Below, in pieces: positions 52,283-61,943 of a DNA stretch of 64,000 nt. Numbering within the stretch: position 1 is the first letter of the stretch; every line of letters starts with the position of its first letter. The notes under the pieces were generated by a model. It did not search any database. It saw only the letters and a list, made by a program, of their open reading frames with translations, and had not been told where the DNA came from. The DNA is taken from assembly GCA_024235655.1 (NCBI GenBank), contig JACKLY010000001.1, positions 124,001 to 188,000 of the forward strand, written 5' to 3'. Origin of the DNA: Zoogloeaceae bacterium. GTDB lineage: Bacteria; Pseudomonadota; Gammaproteobacteria; Burkholderiales; Rhodocyclaceae. Position numbers and translations under genes: made by a program.

Positions 52283-54199
52283 ATGTCCATGTACCGACAA
52301 CTCTGGCTTGCTATCATCATCAGTACGCTACTTGCCCTGGCCGGCAGCTTGCTGGCCTCAACGCTGGCGGCACGCTCCTACCTCTCACAGCAACTTACGC
52401 TGAAGAACGCCGACAATGCCACGGCGCTGGCGCTGGCCCTTTCCCAGAAACAACCGGATGCAGTCGAGCTTGAACTGGCGGCAGCAGCGCTGTTCGATGG
52501 TGGCCACTACGAACTGGTGCGGATTACCGACCCCGCCGGCAAGATCATCGTTGAACGCGCAGCGCCGGCCGGTGAATTCGATGCACCGGCCTGGTTCGTA
52601 CGCCGTTTTCCGATTACCGCAGCACCCGGTGAGGCGCAGATTTCGAATGGCTGGAATCAGGTTGGCACGGTGCATCTGGTCAGCCACAGTCGCTTCGCCT
52701 ATCGCGCCTTGTGGAGCAGCACACTGGAAATGATTGCAGCCCTGGCACTGGCCGGTGTCGTCGGCGGATATCTTGGTTCGCTGGTATTGCGTCGCCTGCG
52801 GCGGCCGCTGGATGCGGTGATCGGGCAGGCACAGGCCATCTCGGAACGCCGCTTTGTGACCATTGAAGAACCGGAAGTGCCCGAACTGAAGCGCCTGGCC
52901 AGCGCCATGAACACTACGGTTACACGTCTCAAGCGCATGTTTGAGGAAGAAGCTGCAAGACTGGAAACAGTGCGCAAGGAAGCCAACTGCGACGCACTGA
53001 CCGGCCTGGCCAACCGCAGCTATTTCATGGCCCGTTTACGCGATGTCACCCAGGGAGAAGACTCGACTGGTGGCGCCGTTTTCATTGTCCGGCTGGCAAA
53101 TCTGGCGGCCGTTAACCAAACCCTTGGGCGCGAGGCAACCGATGAATTGCTGCGCCGTTTCGGCACCGTCATCAGCAACATCGCCGAGAACCAGCATGAC
53201 GCGCTGGCGGCACGCTTGAATGGCGCGGATTTTGCGCTGCTGGTTGCCGGCATGTCTTCGCCACAAGCCACCGCCGAAGATTTGCTCGACCAATTGATGC
53301 GGGAAGCTGCCGTGTTCTTGCCGGATCAGCCAAGTACCTGGCTAGGCTGCGGCCACTTCCCTCGCGGCATAGAAATTGGCGCGGTACTTTCGCAAGTCGA
53401 TGCCGCATTGGCTGCTGTTGAGTCCGAAGGCCGGGATGGCCTGCGCCTGGTCAACATGCATGATGGCGATGACGCGCCGAGAAGTGCCGATGAATGGATG
53501 AAACTGATCGAACGCGCACTGGATCAGCGCTGGGTACGACTGGTGTCCTTCCCGGTAACGGGTCTTGATGGTCGCTTGCTGCATCGCGAGTGCCCGCTGC
53601 GCCTGATGTTCGATAGCGACGGCGAATGGCAGCCGGCTGGCCGTTTCCTGCCCATTGCTGAACGCTTGCGGCTAACCCCCAGGCTGGATCTGGCGGCTGT
53701 TGCACTGGGGCTGGAGGAACTGGAAAGCAAGCCACAGCTGACCGGCCTTGCGATCAACCTGTCGGCAAGTTCAATCCAGTTACCGGAATTCCGTGACGCG
53801 CTGGGCAAACTACTCCGGCAACATCGGAGCACCTCACGCTTGTGGCTGGAAATTTCGGAAACCGGCGTACTCGCCCATTTCGATGCTTTCCGCACGCTAT
53901 GTCTGGATTTGAAGAATGTCGGCTGCCAGATGGGTATCGAACACTTCGGCCGTCAGTTCAGCGAAATCGGCCGGCTGCATGGGCTCGGGCTCGACTATCT
54001 GAAGGTCGATGCCAGCTTCATCCGCGGGCTGGAAGAGAACCCAGGCAACCAGGCTTTCCTCAAGGGTTTGTCTACCATTGCCAAGGGTATTGGCATGAAG
54101 GTGATTGCCGAAGGTGTGGCGAGCGAGGCCGAATTCAAGGCGCTGAGAGAGGTCGGTTTCGATGGAGCGACCGGGCCGGCGATCAGGGAAATAGAATAA
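52283..54199 (+). CDS. lapD: LapD-type c-di-GMP receptor
   Basis: 638 residues. Membrane helix (about 7-29), periplasmic LapD/MoxY-N domain (about 30-145), helix (about 148-170), HAMP (170-225), then GGDEF (about 230-385) and EAL (about 405-635) domains. Both catalytic motifs are gone: NGADF (313-317) for GGDEF and ECP (436-438) for EAL, so it should bind c-di-GMP and not make or break it. The periplasmic part has the GWNQ motif (123-126) that matches the GWxQ motif of LapD that grips LapG. It follows lapG by 38 bases. Confidence 0.93.
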   Translation: MSMYRQLWLAIIISTLLALAGSLLASTLAARSYLSQQLTLKNADNATALALALSQKQPDAVELELAAAALFDGGHYELVRITDPAGKIIVERAAPAGEFDAPAWFVRRFPITAAPGEAQISNGWNQVGTVHLVSHSRFAYRALWSSTLEMIAALALAGVVGGYLGSLVLRRLRRPLDAVIGQAQAISERRFVTIEEPEVPELKRLASAMNTTVTRLKRMFEEEAARLETVRKEANCDALTGLANRSYFMARLRDVTQGEDSTGGAVFIVRLANLAAVNQTLGREATDELLRRFGTVISNIAENQHDALAARLNGADFALLVAGMSSPQATAEDLLDQLMREAAVFLPDQPSTWLGCGHFPRGIEIGAVLSQVDAALAAVESEGRDGLRLVNMHDGDDAPRSADEWMKLIERALDQRWVRLVSFPVTGLDGRLLHRECPLRLMFDSDGEWQPAGRFLPIAERLRLTPRLDLAAVALGLEELESKPQLTGLAINLSASSIQLPEFRDALGKLLRQHRSTSRLWLEISETGVLAHFDAFRTLCLDLKNVGCQMGIEHFGRQFSEIGRLHGLGLDYLKVDASFIRGLEENPGNQAFLKGLSTIAKGIGMKVIAEGVASEAEFKALREVGFDGATGPAIREIE

Positions 54200-54200
54200 A

Positions 54201-54232
54201 AAGGCTTCCCCTGCTCAGACAGGGGAAGCCTT
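54201..54232 (-). terminator. Terminator of the adhesin gene
   Basis: A perfect 13-base stem (AAGGCTTCCCCTG with CAGGGGAAGCCTT) and 6-base loop lie between the converging lapD and adhesin genes. Read on the minus strand it is followed by a T-rich tail (TTTTTATTC), so it ends the adhesin transcript; it may also stop lapD transcripts. Confidence 0.88.
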
Positions 54233-54253
54233 CAGCATCTTGATATTTCCCGC

Positions 54254-57200
54254 TTAGTCGACCTGTAGTTTGCCGCTATCGAGCAGGTTCTGAATGATCT
54301 GCTGATCCGTGTTTCCACTGACCAGATCAACCCCCTGCAGCACAATACTTTGATCGACCGCACCTGCGTTATACCCGCTGGTGAAACCACCGGCGCTGCT
54401 GACCTGGACAATGGTATCGCTACCGCTCTTCTCGAAGTGCAGGAAGTTGCCCAGATTGCCGATGCCACCACTGGCGTGGCTTTCGCCCTGCAGCAGGTCG
54501 CGCAGATCAAGCACATCCCCGCCGGCAGCGGCGGTTGCATTATCGAAGCTCTGGATGGTATCGACAGCCGGCGTCCCGGCGGCACCACGATCAGCAAGCG
54601 CCCAGACAAAGACATCGGCCCCGGTGCCACCGATCAGGAGATCGTTGCCGCTACCGCCGGCCAGCACATCATTGCCAGCGCCGCCGTTGAGCGTGTCATT
54701 GCCGGCCCCGCCGCGCAGGATATCGTCGCCGGTATTGCCGAGCAGGGTGTCGTCGCCCAGGCCACCGACCAGAAGATCATTGCCGGCCCCGCCGTCCAGC
54801 GTATCGTTACCCGCCCCGCCGTGGATGTAATCGTTGGCCGCATTGCCGGTCAGCGTATTGTTGCCGTCATCACCCGCCTGCGTATTGGTGTAGGCACGCA
54901 GGGTCAGCGTCGAACTGCTGCTGTCACCGTCGTTGTCGGTCAGCGTATAGCCGATTTCGACCGGCGCAATGGCAGCAGCCGTGCTGTTGGTAATGGTGTT
55001 GTAGCTGACGCTGCCAACGCTGGCGTAGACATCGCTGCTGGCAAGAATTTCGATCCGGCCGATGTTGCTGTACTGCGCCGGCATGCTGAGCGGGCTTTCC
55101 GTATTGCTGTAGATCTGGCCGAGCAAATGCCCATCGATATGGTAGATCGAGTAGGTCACCGAATTATCCCCGCCCAGATTGCTGTTCGAGTTATCGATAT
55201 CGATGACGACATTCTCGACGCCATAAGGATTGGTCGTGCGGTCGAAGCGGATGACCAGTGTTTCCAGATTGTTGATGCGGGAATTATCGCTACCGGCACC
55301 TCCACTCGAACCACCGACCCCGATGCCGTCGCCCGAGATCTGCCGGACACCCGCATTCTCCAGTGTCGAATCCCTGGCGATGCCGGTAAAGGTCAATCCG
55401 CCGATGGTCAGGCTGGTACCGGATGCATTGCTGCCACCCAGCGATACCGTGGTTGGCCCGGTTGAAGGCGTATCCGGCGTATTGGCTGCCGTCGGCTTGT
55501 AATCGTACGAGCCATCGGCATTGAAGCGCAGGCTACTGCCATTGCTGGCGTGATTCCAGACCAGCTGTCCGTTGCTCACGGTATAGGTGCCACCGAGTGC
55601 GCTGCCACTGCTGTTGGCCGCCAGATTGAAGGTCTGCCCCTGGAAGACGATCGAACTGACCTTGGCGCCATCGACATTGGTGTCTGAGCCTGCTCCTTGC
55701 GCGCTGAAATCAGTGGTCAACACACCCAGCGCCAATCCGCTGTCGGTGCTCAGCCCTGTTATCACGTTGCCGGTGAAATTGGTCTCGTTGGCAAACAGGC
55801 TGTCCGTGTCCGGCCGTGCAATCGGCTTGCCATCGACGATATTGAAGGTCAGCGCCGTGGACGGTGTCACATCCCCGTCATTGTCGCGGGCAACGAAATT
55901 GACCACAAAGCTGTCGCCTTCATTGGCTGCATTATTGGTGAAGTAGGTATAGTCGCCGGTCTTGAAGTTGAAGGTCAGTGTGCCCAGCTTGAACCCCTGG
56001 CTATTGCCCAGCGTCAGGGTGTCGCCGGTAATCGGCGAACCGGAGGGCCCACCTGTCCAGCTGATCTGGTTGGTCGCCGGGTTATAGGTGAATGTAACGT
56101 TCACCGCCGGTGTCGCGCTGTTGTTATCGGTATCAAGTAGCAGGGAAACTGTCTGCACGTAACCATCATCAGCACCGAGCGCACTGCCGGTCGAACCACC
56201 ACCGCTGCCAATCACGTTACCACCGGAAGCCACCGGGATCGTCGAGATCAAGGCATTCGACAACTCGTTCAGATCAGGAACGATGACGGCCGGATCGGTG
56301 ACACCATTGCTGTCGGCATCAATGTTGTGGATGCCATTCAGCGGGCCGGTATTGGATATGCCGGTACCGATGCCGACACCGTAGGAATCGATGCCGTTGC
56401 TGTTCACAAAATTCCGGTAGCCGGTGGTGCCCGCTGGATCGTTCGTTTCCTGTTCGGTGGGAATGCCATCCGACAGGAAATAGACAATGTTCTTGACGCT
56501 GGAATTGACCGTACCCAGCGCCGTCTGCGTGGCGGTCAGCGCATCCGTATAGTCCGTGCCACCCGAACCGTTGATGGCATTGATTGCGCTGATCAGGCTG
56601 GCCTTGTCGGTGTAGGCATTATTGCCGTTAAGAATCGTCGCCGTGCTGGAGAAGGTAACCAGCTTCACGGAAACGTTCTGCGCCTGGTTGTAGTATTCCG
56701 ATACCAGCGCCACCAGTGCCGCCTTCGCCATTGCCAGACGGGTCGTCACATTGACCGAGCCGTCTGCATTGACCTGGCGCACTTCACCACCATACTGCTG
56801 CTGGGACATACTGCCCGAGACATCCAGCACCAGCACCAGGTTGTACGAAGGCAGCGTGTCTTCCGACACCTCGACCGTCCGGTTATAGGCCAGCGGCTTG
56901 TCATCGACGATCGTGACCTGCACGTTGCCGGAACCGGCATTGGTGTTGTAGGCAATCGCCGAGGTCAGGCTGTTGTTATTGGCGGCAGCGCTGTGGTCAA
57001 CATTGTCTTTCAGGACATAACTGAAATCACCGAGACCGGCACCGGCCACATCCACCGTCAGCACGCCGGCATTGACGCCACCGATGACTTGCTGCACACC
57101 GATATAACCGGCACGGGCATCCAGGTCGTTGGCACTACCATCGGTCACGCCACCAACACTGGTGATCGAGGTCGCCCCCGGATCATTCGTCAGCAGATTG

Positions 57201-59794
57201 CCGCTGACCGTATTGACCCCGCCACCCGTGCCATTGGAAAGCGCACTTTCATGCACGGTAATCAGGTCGTCACGCGTGGCAAAGGTGCGGATGCTGACGG
57301 TGGCCGTGCTCGTCTGGCCATCCTGATCGGTCAGCGTGTAGTTGAAACTGCCAGTGCCGGCAGCACTCGGCGTGAAGGTATAGGTGCCGTTGCCGTTGTT
57401 GACCAGCGTACCGCCGCTCACCGAACTGGTTCCGGTAATCGCCGCGTTGTCACGCAGGATGTCATTGGCCAGCAGCTGGGCCTGGGTGATGATGATCGGC
57501 GTGCCAAGCACCGTTGAGAAATTGTCGGCGGTCGCGACCGGTGGGCCATCGCTCACAGGCGTCACGGTAATCGCCAGCGTGCTTGACGATGTCGCTGCAC
57601 CATCGGTAATCGTATAGCTCACCTGTGGCACGGTTCCGTTCCAGTCAGTCGCTGGCGTAAAGGTATAGCTGCCGTTGGCATTGATCTGCAAGGTGCCAAT
57701 ACCCGAGATCGAAGCGGCCTGACCGGCCGTGAACGTTCCCGGAACCCCGGCGACCGTAAACTGAGTCACCGAGAGCGAGGCGCCCGCATCGGGATCAGTA
57801 TCGTTGGTCAGGACATTGCCGGTCAGCGGTGTATCCTCCGGCGTCGTTGCCACATCCGGATTCGCCACCGGTGGATCGTTAACCGGCGTCACATTGATGG
57901 TGATCTGCGCGGTTTCCGTCACCCCACCGGAAGTCACGGTGTAGTTAAAGGTAGGTGTTCCATTGTAGTTGAGATTGGGTGTGTAGGTCAGCGATCCATC
58001 GGCATTGAGTAGCACCGTACCACCGGTCACCGCTACCGTGCCGCCAACAATGATCGAGGTACCATTGATCGCTGTCAGCAACCGTCCGGCATTTTCAAAG
58101 TTATCGGCCGAAGCGCCATTCGTCCCCGTGATCGGATTGAATGTGATTGGCGTGTCTTCATTCGTCGTCACTGTATCGGCAACAATATCCGCCACCGGAG
58201 TCACATTGATCAGCACGGTATCGACATCGGAGATATTGCCGTCCGAAGTCGTCACGGTAAGCGTCGCCGACCCGTTGAAGTCCGCAGTCGGAACGTAGGC
58301 AAGGCCATTAAGTGCACCATTGATCGCTGCTGTCGTTCCAGAAATCGTGACGGAATTCGTGCCATTACCGGAAATCGTGGCACCGGCAAACGTCACCGCA
58401 TTCAAAACACCATTAGTCACTGTCAACGTTGTCGTCAGACTGGTCGAATCCACATCGCTGACGGTCAGCGCATTTCCATTAGCCACCGAGAAGACACGCG
58501 AAACATCTTCGCTTGTATTTTGCGCTCCGGGTACAACATTCACAGGCGGCGCATCGTTGTCGGTAATCGTGCCGATTCCGCTCGCCGTACCGATCGTCAG
58601 GCGATAGGTCTCGGTGGGCTCAGTAGCTGTATCGTTGGTTGTCGGTACCGTGACGGTAAAGCTCGTCACCCCGGCCGGTACGGTAATCACGCCACCGGAA
58701 ATCGTCACGCCATTACTGAAAGCACCATTGCTCAGAGCACTCGTGTAATCAACACCGCCACCGGTTGCCGAAATATCGGTGAACGAAAGCGAAAAGCTTC
58801 TCGGTGTCGACGACGGATTGCTCAAGTTGACCGTATGCAGGATCGCCGAACCCTCGATCGCTGTAGCACTGGATACGCTAGCCACGATTGGGACGGGATC
58901 ATTGTCAGTGATCGTGCCCGTGCCATTGACAGCCGCCTGCACACCCACGCGGGCTGACAGTGTGTATGTTTCACTGGACTCGTATATCAAATCGTCTGTC
59001 GCGGCGACGCGCACCTGGAAGCTCGTGCTGTTGGCCGGTACGCTGACGCTGAAGCTGTTCCCCGCGCCCAGCGTGACGCTGTTCCAGGTCGTGCCGCCGT
59101 CGGTGCTCACCTGCACCGTCCCCGTGTCGCTGCCAATCGTGGCGCTGCCGTTGGCCAGGCTCAGGCTGACCGTGGTCGCGCCGGTGGCGTTGCTGCCCGA
59201 GAGGTTCACCGTGTGCACCAGGTTCGTGCCTTCGGCGCCCGTCGCCGCGCTGACCGAGGCCACCGTCAGGGCAGCCGTCGATCGATCCGTTGCCTCACCA
59301 TCGGCGGTGGACACCCCTCCTCCACTGGGAGGCAACTCGTCACTAACGACCCGATTCGTGCTGCCGAACTGATAACTCAAAGGATCAACCGCCTCGCTGA
59401 TCCGAAGCAGACGAACAAAGGATGACCCACCGTCCGCACCGCCAGCTTCGCCAGCCGCTGTTTCTTCAAGTAGCTCATCAAGTGATCCACCGCTGTTGAT
59501 CGCCTTGATGACTTTATTGATGTCGCCACTATTGACCAGTGCGGCATCACGCGCATCGGGTTTCACTTCAGCGGCAACCTCGGCATCGACCGTCAGTTGT
59601 TCGCCATTACGCACCAGCCGGATTGACCCGTCCTGAAAAGCCAACTCGACCCGCCCGCCTTCGCTTGAAGTGACAACATCACCTTCGCGGATCGGATCAT
59701 TTACCTTGAGGCGGCGAACCACACCATCTGCGCCACGGGCAAAGGCTTCGCCTTGAATGGCGGCAACACGGGCAATAACGAGGGCTTCGGCCAT
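54254..59794 (-). CDS. Lap-type RTX adhesin with retention module
   Basis: 1846 residues. Residues 1-115 resemble the LapA retention module that plugs the TolC-like pore (VARVAAIQGEAFARGADG, RLKVNDPIREGDVV, VELAFQDGSIRLVRNGEQL). TAAG at 112-115, in LEETAAGEAGG, matches the LapG cut site. Then follow two Calx-beta-like domains (about 185-299, 304-414), four Ig/cadherin-like extender domains (about 418-840), a von Willebrand A domain (about 985-1180; MIDAS DVSGS at 991-995), further beta-rich domains, an RTX block (about 1641-1730) and a type I secretion signal to the end. ATG at 59794 follows GGAG by eight bases. Shorter than P. fluorescens LapA because the long repeat array is missing. Confidence 0.93.
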   Translation of the reverse strand: MAEALVIARVAAIQGEAFARGADGVVRRLKVNDPIREGDVVTSSEGGRVELAFQDGSIRLVRNGEQLTVDAEVAAEVKPDARDAALVNSGDINKVIKAINSGGSLDELLEETAAGEAGGADGGSSFVRLLRISEAVDPLSYQFGSTNRVVSDELPPSGGGVSTADGEATDRSTAALTVASVSAATGAEGTNLVHTVNLSGSNATGATTVSLSLANGSATIGSDTGTVQVSTDGGTTWNSVTLGAGNSFSVSVPANSTSFQVRVAATDDLIYESSETYTLSARVGVQAAVNGTGTITDNDPVPIVASVSSATAIEGSAILHTVNLSNPSSTPRSFSLSFTDISATGGGVDYTSALSNGAFSNGVTISGGVITVPAGVTSFTVTVPTTNDTATEPTETYRLTIGTASGIGTITDNDAPPVNVVPGAQNTSEDVSRVFSVANGNALTVSDVDSTSLTTTLTVTNGVLNAVTFAGATISGNGTNSVTISGTTAAINGALNGLAYVPTADFNGSATLTVTTSDGNISDVDTVLINVTPVADIVADTVTTNEDTPITFNPITGTNGASADNFENAGRLLTAINGTSIIVGGTVAVTGGTVLLNADGSLTYTPNLNYNGTPTFNYTVTSGGVTETAQITINVTPVNDPPVANPDVATTPEDTPLTGNVLTNDTDPDAGASLSVTQFTVAGVPGTFTAGQAASISGIGTLQINANGSYTFTPATDWNGTVPQVSYTITDGAATSSSTLAITVTPVSDGPPVATADNFSTVLGTPIIITQAQLLANDILRDNAAITGTSSVSGGTLVNNGNGTYTFTPSAAGTGSFNYTLTDQDGQTSTATVSIRTFATRDDLITVHESALSNGTGGGVNTVSGNLLTNDPGATSITSVGGVTDGSANDLDARAGYIGVQQVIGGVNAGVLTVDVAGAGLGDFSYVLKDNVDHSAAANNNSLTSAIAYNTNAGSGNVQVTIVDDKPLAYNRTVEVSEDTLPSYNLVLVLDVSGSMSQQQYGGEVRQVNADGSVNVTTRLAMAKAALVALVSEYYNQAQNVSVKLVTFSSTATILNGNNAYTDKASLISAINAINGSGGTDYTDALTATQTALGTVNSSVKNIVYFLSDGIPTEQETNDPAGTTGYRNFVNSNGIDSYGVGIGTGISNTGPLNGIHNIDADSNGVTDPAVIVPDLNELSNALISTIPVASGGNVIGSGGGSTGSALGADDGYVQTVSLLLDTDNNSATPAVNVTFTYNPATNQISWTGGPSGSPITGDTLTLGNSQGFKLGTLTFNFKTGDYTYFTNNAANEGDSFVVNFVARDNDGDVTPSTALTFNIVDGKPIARPDTDSLFANETNFTGNVITGLSTDSGLALGVLTTDFSAQGAGSDTNVDGAKVSSIVFQGQTFNLAANSSGSALGGTYTVSNGQLVWNHASNGSSLRFNADGSYDYKPTAANTPDTPSTGPTTVSLGGSNASGTSLTIGGLTFTGIARDSTLENAGVRQISGDGIGVGGSSGGAGSDNSRINNLETLVIRFDRTTNPYGVENVVIDIDNSNSNLGGDNSVTYSIYHIDGHLLGQIYSNTESPLSMPAQYSNIGRIEILASSDVYASVGSVSYNTITNSTAAAIAPVEIGYTLTDNDGDSSSSTLTLRAYTNTQAGDDGNNTLTGNAANDYIHGGAGNDTLDGGAGNDLLVGGLGDDTLLGNTGDDILRGGAGNDTLNGGAGNDVLAGGSGNDLLIGGTGADVFVWALADRGAAGTPAVDTIQSFDNATAAAGGDVLDLRDLLQGESHASGGIGNLGNFLHFEKSGSDTIVQVSSAGGFTSGYNAGAVDQSIVLQGVDLVSGNTDQQIIQNLLDSGKLQVD
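54602..54874 (-). repeat. RTX (GGxGxD) nonapeptide repeats
   Basis: About ten tandem copies of the calcium-binding pattern G-G-x-G-x-D-x-L-x (for example GGAGNDTLD, GGLGDDTLL) within the adhesin gene. They should fold into a calcium beta-roll after export. The DNA shows a matching GC-rich 27-base periodicity. Confidence 0.9.
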
Positions 59795-59858
59795 GACGGA
59801 TACTCCAACGGGAATTCTGAATGGATCTAGGGTAGCGGTCAGCCAGGCGGCTGCCTAC

Positions 59859-59872
59859 TGTACTGAGGTACA
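59859..59872. promoter_or_regulatory. Inverted repeat upstream of the adhesin gene
   Basis: TGTAC-TGAG-GTACA, a perfect 5-base palindrome with a 4-base centre, 65-78 bases before the adhesin start. It has the size of a LuxR/NarL-type operator, and such a regulator gene is next to it. No clear sigma-70 or sigma-54 promoter could be placed around it. Confidence 0.4.
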
Positions 59873-59909
59873 AGGGAGGGAATACAAAGCGGCCGGGAGA
59901 GCCACCGGT

Positions 59910-60521
59910 TCAACGGTCGATTTTTATTCCGTTGATGATCAGTGAAAGCTGGAGCCGATCCCGCGCACCCAGTTTTTCGAGAATGGCCCCGACATGGGCC
60001 TTGACCGTACGCTCGGTGATATCGAGCTGACGGGCGATTTCCTTGTTACTGGCGCCTTCGGCAACCGCCCTTGCCACTTCACATTCGCGCCCGGTCAGCA
60101 GCGTCGCCCAGGCCGGGTTTTCGGATGCTGACGGTGGCACCAGCCGGGCAGTTCCCTTGAGCAGTCTCTGCATCAGTCGCTGACCTACCCAAAGCCCGCC
60201 GTTTTCAACGACGGTTGCTACCTGCCGCAGCACTTCCGGTGCGGCATGACTGTTGCAATAACCGGCAGCACCTGCACCCAATGCCGCCAGCGCATCCTCT
60301 TCACTTGGCTCATCCGCAAGAATGATCAGTGGGCGCTCACCGGCACGCCGGCGTATCGGGCCAACCAGACGAGCAGCGGATTGCCCTGGCGGCACCTCCA
60401 GCCAGAGCAGCCCATTCCCCGCCAGCACATCCGACGGGCGTCCGCCCTTGGCGGCGGGAAAAGCCTCCAGCCAGACATCGCGCAGCTGGCCATCGCCAGA
60501 AATGAACAGTTGCTCCACCAT
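59910..60521 (-). CDS. LuxR-family regulator with degenerate receiver domain
   Basis: 203 residues. The C-terminal HTH (about 140-200) is a clear LuxR/NarL type: LTGRECEVARAVAEGASNKEIARQLDITERTVKAHV. The N-terminal ~125 residues follow the receiver fold but carry Glu42 (LWLEVP) in the place of the phosphorylated Asp, and the conserved Lys is also lost (GYCNSHAAPE). So regulation by phosphorylation is unlikely. The ATG at 60521 is preceded by an in-frame GTG at 60524 directly after the stop of the HlyD-type gene. It lies between the exporter genes and the adhesin gene and probably controls the latter. Confidence 0.85.
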   Translation of the reverse strand: MVEQLFISGDGQLRDVWLEAFPAAKGGRPSDVLAGNGLLWLEVPPGQSAARLVGPIRRRAGERPLIILADEPSEEDALAALGAGAAGYCNSHAAPEVLRQVATVVENGGLWVGQRLMQRLLKGTARLVPPSASENPAWATLLTGRECEVARAVAEGASNKEIARQLDITERTVKAHVGAILEKLGARDRLQLSLIINGIKIDR

Positions 60522-60524
60522 CAC

Positions 60525-61943
60525 CTAGCGCTCGCTGAAAGCCCTTGCCTTGGCTCGCAAGACCGGCTTAAGAAGATAGGTCAGCACGCTTTTCTCACCA
60601 GTAATGATGTCCACTTCGGCAATCATCCCGGGAATGATCGGCAGATCGTTCCCCAGCGTGGATTTGTTCGTCCGCACCCGTACGATGTAGTAGGCATTGC
60701 CCTTTTCGTCGGTCACCGTATCGGCGCCGATATGTTCCAGCACGCCTTCCAGCCCGCCGTAGATCGAGAAGTCATAGGCTGTAAACTTGACCATGGTCTT
60801 CTGCCCCGGCCGCAGGAAGGCAATATCGCGCGGCTGCACGCGCGCTTCCAGCAACAAATTGTCCTCCAGTGGCACAATTTCAACGACATCCTTGCCCGGC
60901 TGGATGACGCCGCCAACCGTATTCACCATCAACCGCTTGACGGTGCCCTTGACCGGCGAGCGCAAGATTGAGCGCGACACCTTGTCCGTGAGGGCGACAC
61001 TGCCTTCGGACAGGCTGTTCAGCTTGGCCTGGGTTTCGGCCAGTTCCTTGCCTGATTCATTGCGAAACGCCAACTCAACTTCCTCGATCTTGCGATTGGC
61101 TTCGGTAATGGCTGACTGCACCCGCCCGATCTGCGCCGAGGACATGTTCTTGTCACCAAGAAACCGGGCGACATCACGCTCCAGTCGAAGCAGCTCGACT
61201 TCCGACACCGCGCCGGACTTGATCAGCGGTTTGGTCACCTTAAGTTCCTGTGAGGTCAAGTCATAGGCGCGGGCTGCATTTTCATATTTGGCGCGCAGTT
61301 CGTTCAATTCCTGCTGTCGTTGCACCAGCTGCTGCTTGGCAATGGATATCTGCGCGTTCAGTTCCTCGCGCCGGGATTCGTAGAGCCGCTGTTCTTCGGC
61401 CGCCGTTTTCGGGTCTTCCTTGAGTACATCGGCCGGCATCTCCAACGGCTTGCCGTCGGTCAGCGCACGCAAGCGTGCGGCCTTGGCCGCCAGAGCCAGG
61501 TATTGCACCCGGCTTTCCTTGACCGATGAAACGAATCGGGTTTCGTCAATCTTCAGCAACATCTGCTCGGGCTGCACGATATCGCCCTCGCGCACCAGGA
61601 TCTCGGAAACAAACCCGCCATCGAGACTTTGCAATATCTGGATCTGCCGTGACGGAATGACCTTGCCTTCACCCCGCGTCACTTCATCAACCTGGCTGAC
61701 CGCAGCCCACATCACGAACAGCGCAAAGACGATCAGTCCGGACTTGAGCAGCACACGAGCACGCAGCGGCTCCTGATGCAGGATGGCGTAGTCGGCATCC
61801 GCCTCGAAACCACGATGCTCGCGCTCCTTCTCCGCAGCCTCCATACCCGCCAGCCAGCGATCGAAGTGCGGCTGCAGGGGAATGCGGATTTTTTCCAGCC
61901 AGGTAACAGCCTTCTGGGCAGCCGAGATCAGGCGTGGATTCAT
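60525..61943 (-). CDS. Type I secretion periplasmic adaptor (HlyD/LapC family)
   Basis: 472 residues. Cytoplasmic N-terminus, one membrane helix (about 70-88, GLIVFALFVMWAAVS), VIPSRQIQILQSLDGGFVSEILVREGDIV (biotinyl-lipoyl-like half), a long coiled coil (about 180-340) and a beta-barrel part ending with MIAEVDIITGEKSVLTYLLKP, all normal for HlyD-type adaptors. It links the ABC exporter to the TolC-like pore. ATG at 61943 overlaps the end of the exporter gene by four bases (ATGA). The LuxR-type gene follows with no gap. Confidence 0.93.
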   Translation of the reverse strand: MNPRLISAAQKAVTWLEKIRIPLQPHFDRWLAGMEAAEKEREHRGFEADADYAILHQEPLRARVLLKSGLIVFALFVMWAAVSQVDEVTRGEGKVIPSRQIQILQSLDGGFVSEILVREGDIVQPEQMLLKIDETRFVSSVKESRVQYLALAAKAARLRALTDGKPLEMPADVLKEDPKTAAEEQRLYESRREELNAQISIAKQQLVQRQQELNELRAKYENAARAYDLTSQELKVTKPLIKSGAVSEVELLRLERDVARFLGDKNMSSAQIGRVQSAITEANRKIEEVELAFRNESGKELAETQAKLNSLSEGSVALTDKVSRSILRSPVKGTVKRLMVNTVGGVIQPGKDVVEIVPLEDNLLLEARVQPRDIAFLRPGQKTMVKFTAYDFSIYGGLEGVLEHIGADTVTDEKGNAYYIVRVRTNKSTLGNDLPIIPGMIAEVDIITGEKSVLTYLLKPVLRAKARAFSER

